DNA of 64,000 nucleotides from Coprinellus micaceus. Its lineage: Eukaryota > Basidiomycota > Agaricomycetes > Agaricales > Psathyrellaceae. Positions within the stretch are counted from its first letter, which is position 1; every line of letters starts with the position of its first letter. The stretch is from positions 2,542,001 through 2,606,000 of the forward strand of contig OX596338.1 in the NCBI GenBank assembly GCA_951394405.1, in the 5' to 3' direction. The notes beneath the pieces are model-generated. The model was given only the letters and a program-made list of their open reading frames with translations. It searched no databases and was not told where the DNA came from. Below, piece by piece: positions 44,501-56,021 of the stretch. Position numbers and translations under genes: made by a program.

Positions 44501-46543
44501 CCATCGATGAAGGCAGCGTTGTTGGATGTGATTCGAGCTCGAAACAGCATCATACCGCTACGCATGAAGTGCATGAAGGCTGAGTCGATGAGGATGGAGA
44601 AACCGCAGCACCGAGTGAGGAACAAGCATGATAGGAGATTGGAACGAAGCTGGGGTACATGGAGAACACGTGTAAGCTCTACGGATCGAATCCTCTTCCT
44701 GTCCACCACTGGGTCAATGACCACAGTCCCAACCCCAGCAGAGTAGATGATACTGCCGTCTGCTAACTCGACACCGACACGGAGAGGACGATAATTTCGA
44801 ATCCAGTGACGGTGCGGTGTCATTGTTGAAGTGCAGCCTGAGTCTGCATTCCAACGAAAGTCAGCGTGGGGTTGGATGGGGGAGGAAGGATCTGCGAGAT
44901 CCGGAACAGCACTTGCATTTCCAGCAAACTCGGTCACACCAGACGTGGCGGCCGACTCCTGAGTCTTCTCCTGGGCCTTCTTGGACTGCTGTCCACGCTT
45001 CTGGGAGGGTCCAGACGCCACGTAGTCGCGTGCGTTCTTCTGGGCACGAGCAAACGCACGGCAGTCAGCCTGGGTATGGCCAGACCGGGTGCAGAATGCA
45101 CAAGTTGAAGACACAGAAGACGAGACAGAGAGGGCAGCGGCAGAGAGGGCATCGGCAGCACGGCGTCGATGTTGAGTCTCCTCAGTGAGGAAGGCCTGGG
45201 TGATTGTAGCCTTGTCAAGCTTGTCGAGAAGGAGGAGGGAGGTGACGAAATGCGAGTAGTCTTCAGGGAGGGCGCGTAGAAGAACCATGGATGAGAGCTC
45301 CTTGTCGAGAGCGGTGATATCGAACTCTTGAGGCCTAAGGGCCTGACAGAGCGTCAGGGCATCGTCGACGCGGTTGATGAGGGTCTGGAGGGACTCGTCA
45401 TCCTGCTTGCGAATCGAGAAGAGGGTATCGTAGGCGTTGAAGCGGTTACCAGCCTTCTTCTGGTGGTAGGTCTCCTCTAACGTTGTCCACATCACCTGGG
45501 GATCGTCCTTGCACCCTCTAACCAACGTCCTGACGTCCTCCTCCAGAGACAGCCAGATCCAACCAGCTGCCTTATCACTCTTCTGATCCCAGGCATCCTG
45601 CATCTCCATAGCCTTCGCTTCCCAAGCATCCTTGAGCTCAGCAGCAGCTGCTGCGACCTTCTTTGCTTTCGCAGTAGAGCCAGGGGTCGAAGACTCGGTT
45701 TCCAGAGTGGGAGGAGCAATGGAGGCAAAGGTAGGGCGAGCACTGAGACCTTTAACGATGCGCCACAGGCCACAGGCCTTGAGCCAGGCCTCCATATCGC
45801 CAGACCAGCAAGGGTAGTTGGTCCCACCGAGTTTCGGAAAGTTTGGTCCTGATGAGGCCATTGAGAGAGCTGCTACAGACAATCGAATATCGATCTGCCT
45901 GGAAGGGATATGGGAGAGAGTTGAGGCTGGAAGGAAAGAATGCGTCGCAGCGTCGAAGGGGCTGCAGTTGGCGGTTCAGTCGTTGCGGTGACGTGTCGAG
46001 AACGGTGCGAGGGATACGTTGAACGTTGAAGGAAGGGTGTGCGGGTGACAGCGGACTCGCAATCAGCAAAAGAATGCGAAGGGAGATCGGACCGAGTTGA
46101 GCACTCAGAACAAAAGAGGCCGTACGACGTGGCAGGCTGCGGCTGACATGTCCAAATCGCGGGAGCGAGTAGGGGACCGTACCGGTGAGCCTGTGCGGAA
46201 GCGAGGAACCGAGGGAACCGAGTAGTCGGTCCGAAAGAGCGAAGACAAAGGGAACCCCAAAGGGAATGAGTTGGGGCTGCGGAAAGATGGGCCGATCCTG
46301 CGATGAGCTGGCAAGCTACGTGGCAGGGAACGAGAGGGATGCTAGAAACGCTGGCGTCGAGTCGACTGGGCGAGATAGCAAGGGGCCAGCAGCAGAGGGA
46401 GGCCGGGAAACGAGGGTCGAAGTCGTCGAGAATTGGGAGGCCGATTGCGAGAGAACCGGTGGGCGTAGACGCGTGAAACGTTGGGGAACGAGTGAGGGAC
46501 GTGTACGCAGTGGGGTGAACGCAGAAACAACGACGAAGGAGGT

Positions 46544-46567
46544 CTTCAGAGCGCGGGGCTCATAACT
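46544..46567 (-). other. Copia O primer-binding site
   Basis: Same motif as in K, next to the 5' LTR: AGTTATGAGCCCCGCG on the minus strand, complementary to an initiator-tRNA-like anticodon arm. The leader of about 660 bases (45883-46543) follows, with no convincing gene. Confidence 0.65.
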
Positions 46568-46877
46568 TGTTGAAAGTGTAACTGGGGGCATGGACACTGA
46601 AGCCTCTAGGTCAGAGTACTGAACTTTTGATATTGGGGCATACTGCTACTCACCTGAAGCCTCTAGGTCAGAGTACTGGACTAAGGGTCCTCAGGGCAAT
46701 ACATGGAGTGTTGATACACAGGAATCAGGTCACATGATGCTAGATGATCAAGATATGATAACTAAGTCCGATTAGATCAAGATAACTGATGAAGGGCAAG
46801 ATCATGATGGATAAGGGTGATCTGTGAATGGATAAGGATGGATAAGGGTGTAGTCACCAAGTCACCAAGTTCCAACA
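46568..46877 (-). repeat. 5' LTR of Copia O
   Basis: A 310-base LTR that differs from the 3' LTR at five positions and from the LTR of K at two. Its outer flank (AAAGGTTGTGATGG) is the same LINE-1 position as the flank of Copia K. Confidence 0.93.
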
Positions 46878-48711
46878 AAAGGTTGTGATGGACTTGGCCA
46901 ATGCCTGCATAAAAACCGGGCACTGGCCAAAACACTTCAAGGACTCGCTTTCGATTATCATACCGAAACCGAACAAGCCGTCCTACTCTGCCCCAAAGGC
47001 GTTCAGACCCATTGTGCTCCTGAACACCCTTGGTAAATTGGTTGAAAAGATGATTTCCAACCGTTTTCAGTTTGACATGATCAAGTATGATCTTGTCGAT
47101 CCTAATCAAACGGGAGGGGTGCGCCAGCGCTCCACCGAAGATGCAGGCCTATTCCTTACGCACTTGGTGCGGACAGGGTGGGCAGCAGGACTTAAGACGA
47201 GCGTTGTAGCCTTCGACATCGCTCAGTTCTTTCCGTCCATCAACCACGAGTTCCTACTCGAGGTACTCCGCAAGCAAGGTTTCCACCCTATGGTGGTGAC
47301 CTTCTTTGAATCCTACCTGGTGGAGCGCCACACATCCTATGTGTGGAATGGCTCTACTTCGGATCCTTTCCGGGCGGACGTGGGGGTGGGACAGGGCTCG
47401 GCCCTCTCACCCGTATTGTCTGCCCTTGTCATAGCTCCAATCATGAAGCTTTTCCGATTGAGGCCAGAGGGGAAACTCGCTACCTTGATCTCATACGTGG
47501 ACGATGGTACCATCATCGTCCAGTCCCGCGATATCGAAGAGAACTGCGTGCATCTGTACCATGCATACCAGTGTCTTTTCGATATGTTTACAAAGGCAGG
47601 GCTCGTCTTGGAACACGACAAGACAGAACTCTTCCACTTCTCCAAGGGCCATACGGACTTCCGTATGCCCCTTGATCTCGGGTATGCCCCCTTCACAGGG
47701 GACACCCCTTTGAAACCCAAGCAGTACTGGCGCTACCTGGGCTTCTTCTTCAACCGGTTCTTGTCTTTTAAAGAACACATCCGGTACTATTCGACCAAGA
47801 CTCTCACCACCGTAATGGCAATGAGAATGCTTGGGAACTCTACTCGAGGGCTATCACCCAAGAACAAACGCATCCTGTTCCGTGCGTGTGTGATTCCTAT
47901 CTGCACGTATGGGCACAGATTGTGGTACTACGAGGGCGCCAAGATCCAAGGCGCACTCAAAATTCTAACCTCCATGCAGCGTAAAGCAGCATGTTGGATA
48001 ATAGGAGCGTTTCGTACGTCTCCTACTGGGGGTGTGGAGTGCCTCGCAGGCCTCCCACCCATTCGTCTTCACCTTCGGAAGCTTTCACAGCGTGCTGTAT
48101 TCCGAACGGCGACACTATCTGACACACACCCCTTGCGGTCCCTCTTACCAGAGGAACACAGGGGAAGTGCCTCCCCCCATTATGGGGCCGCCTGTCACCT
48201 TTCCCCGGTGAACCGCGGCCGCGTGAAGGACGCAATAGGCCAGACCCTTAGGGGACTGCCCAAACTGACGGAGAAGTTCGAGCCATGTGCGGTCGAAAAT
48301 ACTCCAGGATCTAGGATGATGGACCTCTATGGGGCCCAGGTCCACTTCAACAGCTTCCAGCGGTACGGCGAAGATATCTTCGAACGTCGCCGACAGGAAC
48401 TGAATACTCTATGGAACTCGCTGAGTACCAACATCCGCACGGTGTGCATGGGGGTGGACGCGTCTGTCCCCAAAGCCACCAGGCACAATGTGACCGCGGC
48501 CTACGTATACGAAGGCCTAGGTAACCAACGGAGCAAGGGAGTCACGGTGGCAGGACGTGTCCTGTCATCTGACGCTGAACTCCTAGCGATTCGCATGGCA
48601 GTCGGAAGGCCTTTCATTGTCTGTCTGCTGGTTGGGGGTAAAACCTCAAGCGCCGGGCGTCTCCAAATCGTCAAAATTTTACTTCTCATAAATGCTGTAG
48701 TACTTAGTTAG
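46878..48711 (+). pseudogene. LINE-1 P ORF2: RT with deleted RNase H
   Basis: An open frame with the reverse transcriptase from KVVMDLANACIK onward (AFDIAQFFPSINHE, GQGSALSP, YVDDG) through the CWIIGAFRTSPTGG block into the first part of RNase H (GVDASVP, SDAELLAIRMAVGR). The deletion then joins it to 3'UTR sequence, read as PFIVCLLVGGKTS up to a stop at 48711. The later RNase H acidic residues and the zinc finger are absent. It shares the rare NQTGGVRQR change with copy J. Confidence 0.9.
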
Positions 48712-48786
48712 TGACGCTCGCGCTCTCTTTGTATGTCTGATAGCGACCGGACTGCCATCGTGCCCCGGAATACAAAACCTGATTTC

Positions 48787-48814
<28 letters not shown>
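46878..48814 (+). mobile_element. LINE-1 copy P, 3' part of the split N+P element
   Basis: Continues ORF2 from KVVMDLANACIK, has an internal deletion of about 1.2 kb (RNase H to 3'UTR) joined in a shared AAGG near 48608, and ends with the b-type tail GGAATACAAAACCTGATTTC and an A tract at 48787-48814. Beyond the A tract lies the KDZ transposon region. Confidence 0.9.
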
Positions 48815-48819
<5 letters not shown>

Positions 48820-49109
48820 TCCACACAGACTCAACTTCAGGTTGTCCGCTCGTTGAGGACTTGACTTCAGGTTGTCCTCTCTCCATAGCCAAGCTTGACT
48901 TCAGGTTGCCCATGCACTTTCACCTAAATCCTTGTAACCCGCCTCTGATTTTTATGTCATAGATTTCGAGCCAAATCGATATAAGCGCCTGTGACTTTGG
49001 TCCGCTTCCGTTGCTGTGGTAGGTAACTTATTTCGTGCGGTTCCAAGCCTCTTACTTGTACTAACCTAGCCATTATAACTATTAGTGACGAAACCTTTCA
49101 AAGTGCTCA
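48815..49109. other. Left non-coding part of the KDZ transposon
   Basis: No gene. The sequence ACTTCAGGTTG occurs three times within about 90 bases (near 48832, 48865 and 48899), which resembles the short subterminal repeats of DNA transposons. The true left terminus of the KDZ element is not identified, because LINE P ends here. Confidence 0.5.
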
Positions 49110-51728
49110 ATGGCCATGGCTTCTAGCTCCCAGGATTCGCCCCCCACAGACCTACCAACAAACTGCCCTTACCCTGATTGTGAGTGTTATTTGTCTCCCT
49201 CAGCGTCTATTAATACTGACCTTGCTCAACAGCCGTGTTCTATCATGCCGGAGATGCCCTCTCGTTTCATTTCTCAGATTACAACTACGTGCCATATGAA
49301 GTCTTACCGGTTGCAGACAATATGAATCCCGAACTGGCAAAGATGCCTGCTGCTTGGGTGTACACATCCCCCAACGTCATTGGGGACATGCCTCAGGCTC
49401 CCCTCTGTAACCGCCTGATCCAAAGAAAAGCTGATTCGCGGTACGGACTCGACGACCGCACCCTTCACCCTCAGTTCATTGTCCCAGACTTCGAGTGGAT
49501 AGTCTGCATCCCTCGCCGTTCAACTGCCCCTCCTGACCTTCAAGTCCTCTGGTGGACCCCATCCAAGTCCGACGCCCCCGCCGTTCAAGGCAACACCCTC
49601 GTTTATCAAGTCCGCATCTTTCGATCATCCAAGATATCTGAGCTGAAGGCCGTCCTCAGAAAGTGCGAAGCAAAGGCCACGTCGACAATGTCCACACATG
49701 CCAAAGCTTCCCTCATCTCCATCAAGGCTGTTCACGCCGCCGACTGTCTCGAGCAAGTCTCCACCTTTGGCATGGAGTTTCGAGACCTCCTTCAAGCCCT
49801 CACCGACTTCCAGAAAGCATGTCTCAATATTCTCACCCTCACCCATTACCTTGACGTCTCGTAGCCTCTTCTCCTCCCTACCTCTTTCCACAACGACAAG
49901 CCGCACCCAGTCGACATGTCCCTCATGGGTGGTTGGACCCAAGATATTGAACTCGCCCAGAAGATGTGATGTATGGGGATACCAGTCTGGTTAGTATGCC
50001 CCCATTGGAAACTCAATCCTCGCGACATCAAGGTGTACGACCACGGCAAGAAAACAACCCTCGTGCAGGATGCACGTATCGTCCTCAACCACTACCAGGA
50101 GTCCGATAGTGAGCCTCGCCCTTTCCCTGTCTTATACCACGGTCTGCCTTGCACAGAGATGCACAACTACATGCAGAATCTCAGCTACAACGTCGTCGAC
50201 ATCTCTCGATCTTCGCAATGTGGCTGGAACTGTATGACTGGAGCCAACGACACATCGACCCAAACAACTGGTGCGCTTGTTCTATCCCCCTTGCCTTTCC
50301 CTTACTAATTTATTGTCCAGTTTCTGTATTCGTGCTTCCTCCTCAGACGGTCGTACCCCCCCCGCAATCTACATCGTCCTCCGCATGTTCAACATCTATT
50401 CAGCCTCCGCCGTCGACAACTACAACATTTCCTGTTGGCGAGTTCGTTGGGTTCCTCAACTACATCAGCTCTACCCCCCGACCAGCTCTTGACCCCAATG
50501 CTGAGACTCCCCCCAAGTCCCTGTCTGGCTCGCAGGCATAGAGGCCATCAACACAACTAAGGGCCTCGTCGCAAAGGTCACCCCATTCTCTGGGTTCCGT
50601 CTTCCCCCTCCCAGCATCGTCATGCGCCCTCAAACCCGCCAGGGCCATGTTCTCTATCTGGCAATGTGGTTAGCTACCCGCAGCGTCCACATGTCGAACA
50701 TCCTTCAGGGCACGGTCTCGCTCAACATCACCTTTCAGAACTGGAGGCACCATCTTTTCGGCATTGCCAAGCATCTCCAGCTTGGCCCCGATGATGGCCC
50801 CGAGACCGGAATCAATGACAACTCACCCAATACTCCATCTTCCTCAACCATCCCTCCAACACCAGCGACTGATCCTTCAGCATCCACACATCGTAGAACC
50901 ACACCAACTCCATCCCATGCAGCGACGTTGTACTCCCACGTAGCCACTACTCCAGCATATCGCCGATCTGCCACCCCGTCCACATCTTCCTCCTCCGTCC
51001 CCCCTTCCAGACCGGCATTTAAACGCCCCCTTCTCCAGCTCGAAAATCTGAATCTTCCCGAGCGCCCCTGAAAGAAGACAAAGCCCCGCGTCAAGCTGAA
51101 TCAGTACCTTGCAGGGATGGATCTTCGGGACGAGCTGATCACTTCCATCCACTGGATCGAGAAGATGGCATTGCTTGGATCACCTGAGGAGCTTGAGCAA
51201 GCCCTCGCTCCCTGCGTCACAGGAGAGGTCATTTGGGAGATTCAAGAAAACTGCTTCCATTTGGATTTGCTTGCCCTCAATCAGGCCCTTGCGCCAAAGA
51301 AATGGCCAACAGAGGATATGGAGAAGGTGAAGGGAGTGCGGCTCAAGCGGAGCAAGGAGGTTCGTGAGGTATTTCCATCAAAGATGGGTGTCTCCAGGAT
51401 CGTTCAGGATGGCTTCATAGTCTCTCAAATCCCGAACGTTGACCGTGGCCTCGCTGCTTATGATTATTTCGGCCGCCACCCCACCGTTCGTGCCCTGCGA
51501 GAACTCATGTTGAGCTGGAAGGGGTGTCCAGACACCATCCGCACTGCACCTCTGGGGTTCCATCAGCGGCAAGCTGACGAGCTAGAGGCGCTTGTGGTCC
51601 CTTTCTACTGCCAAGCATTCTACGATGCCTTTGGGCGCTTGCCAGTGCCTCCTCCTCGCCTTCCTTATCTGTCTACAACTAGGGAGGAGCCTGTATCTGT
51701 GTCCGCCGCATCAATGAAGCAAGTGTAG
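49110..51728 (+). pseudogene. Companion gene of the KDZ transposon, unknown function
   Basis: I do not recognise the family. A first exon from the ATG at 49110 (MASSSQDSPP) joins through an intron at about 49181-49232 to a long second exon (VFYHAGDALSFHFSDYNYV ...). One frame then continues across a TAG at 49862 and a TGA at about 49968 to roughly 50200. A possible frame change follows near 50205, then an intron at about 50273-50322, and the frame goes on, after stops at 50490 and 50502 that may belong to an intron, to 51728 with another TGA at 51069-51071. The protein would be about 780 residues, partly Pro/Ser/Thr-rich (50880-51010), without membrane segments. It lies 210 bases upstream of the transposase on the same strand, so it is probably a second protein of the transposon. 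Confidence 0.6.
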
Positions 51729-53442
51729 CTGTGAATATCTACCTTTCCTCTGCCTTAACCACATGTTAACTTCTTTTCTAGATGATCGTTCTGTACAGTC
51801 ACTACTTCTATCACATATGAAAATGACACATTCTTCCTGCCGTGCGTTCCGGTGTGATGAGTTTGTGTATAAGATGCTAATGGGCAGGGCCCCACTTCCT
51901 TCCCCTTCCCTCCCCACTGAATTTATCTGATGTACTAATGTCCTTCAGAGCTCCACACCTCCGAGGGCATGGTCGGGGAGGGTCACGAACATCTCGTCCT
52001 GCGCCATCAGGCGGCATGGGTTCAGCCTGGAATGTGATGTCATTATCTGAACCCCCCACACAGTATGGGCAAGGTGGTCATGGCTTCGTCTTTCCCCAAA
52101 TCGACATCCAGTCCTCCGCACTCGGCCTTTCCCAACAACCTACCAAATCCACATCACCCATCCGTGGCTCTGGCTCTGAGCGGGCACTCCTCAGCAGCCG
52201 GACACCTTCGCCTCGAAAGAAGAAGCCTGATCGGAGGGTGCGACTCCTGGCCAACTGGACACGGGTCCTAGAAGAGATCATCCCGAGCTACCTGGCCGTC
52301 CTCCATTCTTCAAATAATCTTCGAGACATGCCCATCCCTACCACAGAATCTTGCCTGTGCAGATCGTCCCAGACAATAGCTGTCATCTGCGTTGGGTTTA
52401 CATGTGAGTAGAATTTGATTCAAGAATGCCAGCATCTTATTTTATGCAGGGATTGATTCGACAACCGTCTGCGCATGCTCACCGGTTCGGATCCTCGTTG
52501 AGCGTGGCTTCTTTCCATCAGCACCCCTCCGCCCTTCCTTCGCCGTCGATATTTGCCTACTTCGGTTTATCCATGAACTGCACTTCCGAATGTCCCCAAA
52601 CACCTCGGCAATCGCCTCAGCTCTCAATGCCTCTCTGCGAGCTGTTGGCTTTCATTTCAAAGGGGAAGATGTTGTACGCCGAAAGTTCAACCATGCGTTG
52701 CAGTTCCACAGCCTCCTGGTGTCCGAGATGGAGGATTACATCCGGAATAAGATGGTCGAAGTTACACTTCCATTATCGGAGGATCTTGAAGAGGAGGGGG
52801 TCGATGAAGATTGGAACGATGTTCCAGCGGGGGACTACTTGTCGCGGTGCTGCCCTCTTCGTTTTGGTGGCTCTGTTCTCCATCATGTGGGTGTAATGTA
52901 CGCCGTTTTTGTCAATCTTCCAAGAATTCATTGACTGAGGCATGTCCATTTGTGAAGTGTTGACTTTATTGTGTGCATTGATGCATGTTTCACTCAGAAG
53001 CGCCGCAAACCAGCGCAGGGCGAAGGATCTGATGCACCAATCATCCACCTTCGCTCTGCCTTCCTCACCGTTGTGGAAATCGCTGCTGCTCAGGCTCTTG
53101 TGGAAGGTGTCAGACCACCGCCGGCTTCGACAACAACCCCAGCCAAGAGTGTACCTGACACTGTAGACCCCGGAATGAATGTCCCTAACTCGGTCCTCAA
53201 CGCCTGCTGGGATTCGTTCACGGCCACAGACGGAAGGCGGAAGAAGGCCAGCTCGCAATACTTTGCAGACACAGGCTTGATGGTGTTGCTTTGTCAGCAC
53301 GACCAAGTCCTCTGGCTCACAAACATGACTACCCCCGGCAAACGGCAGTTCTACGCAATCACCCTCCTTACCAAGCTGTTTCAGAGCCTCCCCAATGATG
53401 TAACTATTGGTGTCCTTTATGATATTGGTTGCCAGCTGGACC

Positions 53443-53449
53443 GCAGCTG
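53443..53449. repeat. 7-base target duplication, left copy
   Basis: GCAGCTG, repeated at 56115-56121. Removing the element and one copy joins the KDZ exon in frame across LDRSC and KWDFL. Confidence 0.88.
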
Positions 53450-53542
53450 CACCTCAGTCACATGGCTGAACCCCCTTTGCAAGGGGGTGAATTTTGCTCA
53501 GCCGCCCCCCTTTGAAGTAGGGTCAGCCATGGGCCCAGCCAT
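53450..53542 (+). repeat. Left terminal inverted repeat
   Basis: About 93 bases, mirrored at 56022-56114 with one difference. It contains a smaller hairpin (CCCCCTTTGCAAGGGGG). Confidence 0.93.
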
Positions 53543-53559
53543 TTTGGCTCAGCCATGGC

Positions 53560-53960
53560 TGGTGCCACCTCCAGCCAGATGGTAGTTGGCAGAGCCATGT
53601 CAGACAATGGCTGTGCCATGTCAAGAATGGCTGAGTATGGCTGGCAATGGCTGAGCAGGGCTGAAGGCTCCTTGGGGTGTTCACAATTCAAATCTTCATT
53701 TTGCACTGTTTTCTAAAAAATGGCCCAGCCACTTTCAGAATGGCTGAGCCATAGAGGAAAATGGCTGGGCCATAGGTCATAATGGCTGAGCCATATGTGA
53801 TAATGGCTGGGCCATAGGTCATAATGGCTGAGCCATATGTGATAATGGCTGGGCCATAGGTCAGAATGGCTGAGCCATAGGGGAAAATGGCTGGGCCATA
53901 GGTGATGATGGCTGGGGCATATGTGATAATGGCTGAGCCATATGTGATGCAAACCATTTT
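53560..53960. repeat. Left subterminal palindrome cluster
   Basis: Closely spaced copies of ATGGCTGAGCCAT or ATGGCTGGGCCAT, spaced about 20 bases apart and joined by short AT-rich spacers such as ATATGTGATA or AGGTCATA. Each unit is a near-perfect palindrome. Such arrays are typical transposase-binding regions. Confidence 0.9.
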
Positions 53961-54159
53961 TGTCACAATGTCACATTTGCGACATGATGTGACAGGTGTG
54001 ACAATGATGTGACAGTGTATTGCCACATATGATCACACATTATTTGTAAAATCTAAAAATAGAAATGATGTCATGATCTTCAGGCACAGGCACATGATCT
54101 GATGCCATCATGTCAATGCTATCCTTAATTGAATGACCTCACACTCATTTAGATAACAA

Positions 54160-55490
54160 CAAAATAGAGTAATTTCCTTGTAACTCTTCCAGTTCTTCTC
54201 CGATAAGAATGATCTGGATATCATCTGAAAGCCCTTAATTGGGGCTATCAAAGCCAGTAATTCCTGTGATTACATGGCCTCAAAGTATGGTTAAAATGTG
54301 CAATTACTTGTGCGAAGACCAGATGAGAGCTATTCATTGGATCTCAATGGTTGCATGGCCTTATTTTTGAATGATTACTGATCATGAGATCCTTCATATT
54401 ATATATATGGAGCATAATGAAATGCTACAACCATCAATAGTGTCCTTGACCAGCCATAATCTACCAAATATTGAGCACTTGCAGAACCAGGGTCATAAAA
54501 TGGGTGGTCTGAAGGCCACAACAGTGAATTTCTGGTTGATTTGATGTTGGATATGCACCATGCAGTAGTAATGCTGGTATCCAAATGCTTTGATGTCCTC
54601 AATGTGGGAATCACAGTTGGATATTGGCCAAAAGCTTGCAAATTCACAGTGCACAGGCAGTAAATGTGGAATATGACTCCTTTACTAACCGTGGGAAATA
54701 ATTTAATACCCCTACAAGTGAGGTAGCTGTTACTAAAATCAGAAAGCAAAAAACCCGAAGGCAAATGGTCCAGAAACAACAAAGATATGGAAGGAAGACT
54801 GGTTTTGTTATGGTTCAAAGTGAAGGTGGTTGCAGTGTTCACAAGTACACTCACAAACTGACCATTATGGCCATAGGTCAAGACCCTGTGGTCCGTTTGG
54901 TGAGATTCTTTTTTTGTTGGAAAGGGATTTCAAATAAAATGTCAACTTGCCTATTTAGGAAGTGTGGGAAATGTCACAGCCACCACAATAGGGCAAACAT
55001 ACATAATTTTTGTGTTTGTGTGAATTGGTCAATGACAGTACCATTCTGGGGTAATTGTACATATCAAGACTGATATGCTGCTTTGAGGAGCATCCACTAT
55101 GTGCTTAAGCATCTAAACCTCTCTACAGATTGAAGCTGCACTCTGAATAAGGATTTGGAGACTGTGCAAAGATCTGTTTGTTATTGCCATATACTCTCCC
55201 TCTGTGGCATGCTGTATGGATAAAAAGAAAGTATTTGGGCTCCTTTGACTGCTTGTGAAACCAATTTGACTATCAAGTTCTGTAGGCTCTGTCCAAGATC
55301 ACATAAAACCATGTTCAGACACACTTAGTGGTTGGCATTGTATGATTTGGCCAATTCATGACAATTGACAAAGACCATCAAGTTTAGACATGTATAGTCA
55401 GACAGAGCTAATCACTACCTTTCCAATGATACCCTACACACCCTTATCTGACCATTATTGAGGGAGATATCTTGCTATCAGTACTTTACA
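54160..55490. other. AT-rich centre of the TIR element
   Basis: About 1.3 kb without a convincing gene. The longest open frame (minus strand, 54399-54881, 160 residues) has no domain I recognise and its composition looks random. The base composition differs sharply from the GC-rich elements around it. Confidence 0.6.
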
Positions 55491-55705
55491 TCTTATCTAA
55501 ATGAGTGTGACATCATGATTTGCATGACATCACATCAGGTTCCTGTTCCTGGAGATCATGATGTCATTGTTTCAGGAACCAATCTAGATCCAATGACATC
55601 ATAGTGCTATTTTTAGAAACTACTTCATTTAGGCAGAATGGTTGGTGTGACAGAGTGTGACAATTTTTTTTGGATGTGTGACAGAGGTGTGACAAAGTGT
55701 GACAC

Positions 55706-55975
55706 ACATGGCCCAGCCATTTTGTATCATGGCACAGCCCTTCAGCATAACGGCTCAGCCATCTGATGTAATGGCTCAGCCACTTGATGTAATGGCTCAG
55801 CCATTTGATGCAATGGCTCAGCCATCTGATGAAATGGCCCAGCCTTTTGTCCAAATGGCTCAGCCATTTTTGATAATGGCTGTAGATGGCTGGCCATGGC
55901 TGGAAGTGGCTGAGCTCTCACAGATATGGCTGACAATGGCTGAACAATGGCTTCTTTGGCTCAGCCATTTGATAT
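55706..55975. repeat. Right subterminal palindrome cluster
   Basis: About a dozen copies of ATGGCTCAGCCAT-like palindromes, spaced about 20 bases apart with spacers such as TTGATGTA or CTGATGAA. This is the counterpart of the left cluster, but the spacers differ, so the two arrays expanded independently. Confidence 0.9.
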
Positions 55976-56021
55976 TTTTCCCAGCCAGCGCCAGCCTGCC
56001 GCAACCAACGGCTGAACGGGC

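Larger units (their letters stand above)
40278..45882 (-). pseudogene. Copia O gag-pol, complete but split by a SINE-like insert
   Basis: A frame of about 1460 residues runs from 45882 to the insert at 41497 and resumes at 40443 (RFFWLRDIVEAG) to the TAA at 40278-40280. Gag and the zinc knuckle CAFCTRSGHTQADC are near residue 259, the protease ADSGCTST near 348, and the HHCC region near 480. Integrase D, D and E are near 545 (VHSDLCGP), 612 (LHDDKGGEY) and 648 (GDAERAN). The reverse transcriptase lies at about 1060-1200 with catalytic YIDDV, and RNase H from about 1365 (YCDASHGD, ALSSTEAEY, LHIDNQSAI). The insert cuts the protein after MKHLDLR, near the RNase H C-terminus. No other stop or shift is seen, so the element was probably intact until that event. 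Confidence 0.93.
39924..46877 (-). mobile_element. Copia O: complete LTR retrotransposon, minus strand
   Basis: Two 310-base LTRs enclose gag-pol. The LTRs differ at five positions by eye. There is no 5-base target duplication (CAATG on the left, AAAGG on the right), and about 195 bases of the LINE-1 target are missing between the flanks. A SINE-like insert (40444-41496) splits the end of pol. Without that insert the element would have about 5.9 kb. Confidence 0.95.

Noticed and set aside
49110..51728. TET/JBP dioxygenase as passenger of the KDZ element
   Set aside because: Such enzymes are known in mushroom KDZ elements, but I find no HxD motif followed by the distal His and Arg in any exon here.
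53560..53960. CRISPR array
   Set aside because: The repeats are short palindromes with variable, very short spacers at the subterminal region of a eukaryotic DNA transposon; no cas genes and not a prokaryote.
53688..54026. Repetitive open frames (SAIITYGPAI-type) in the palindrome arrays
   Set aside because: They result from translating the 20-base repeats; every frame and both strands give similar repetitive products.
54399..54881. 160-residue open frame in the TIR element as its transposase
   Set aside because: No recognisable domain or acidic motif, composition like translated AT-rich DNA, and far too short for a transposase.
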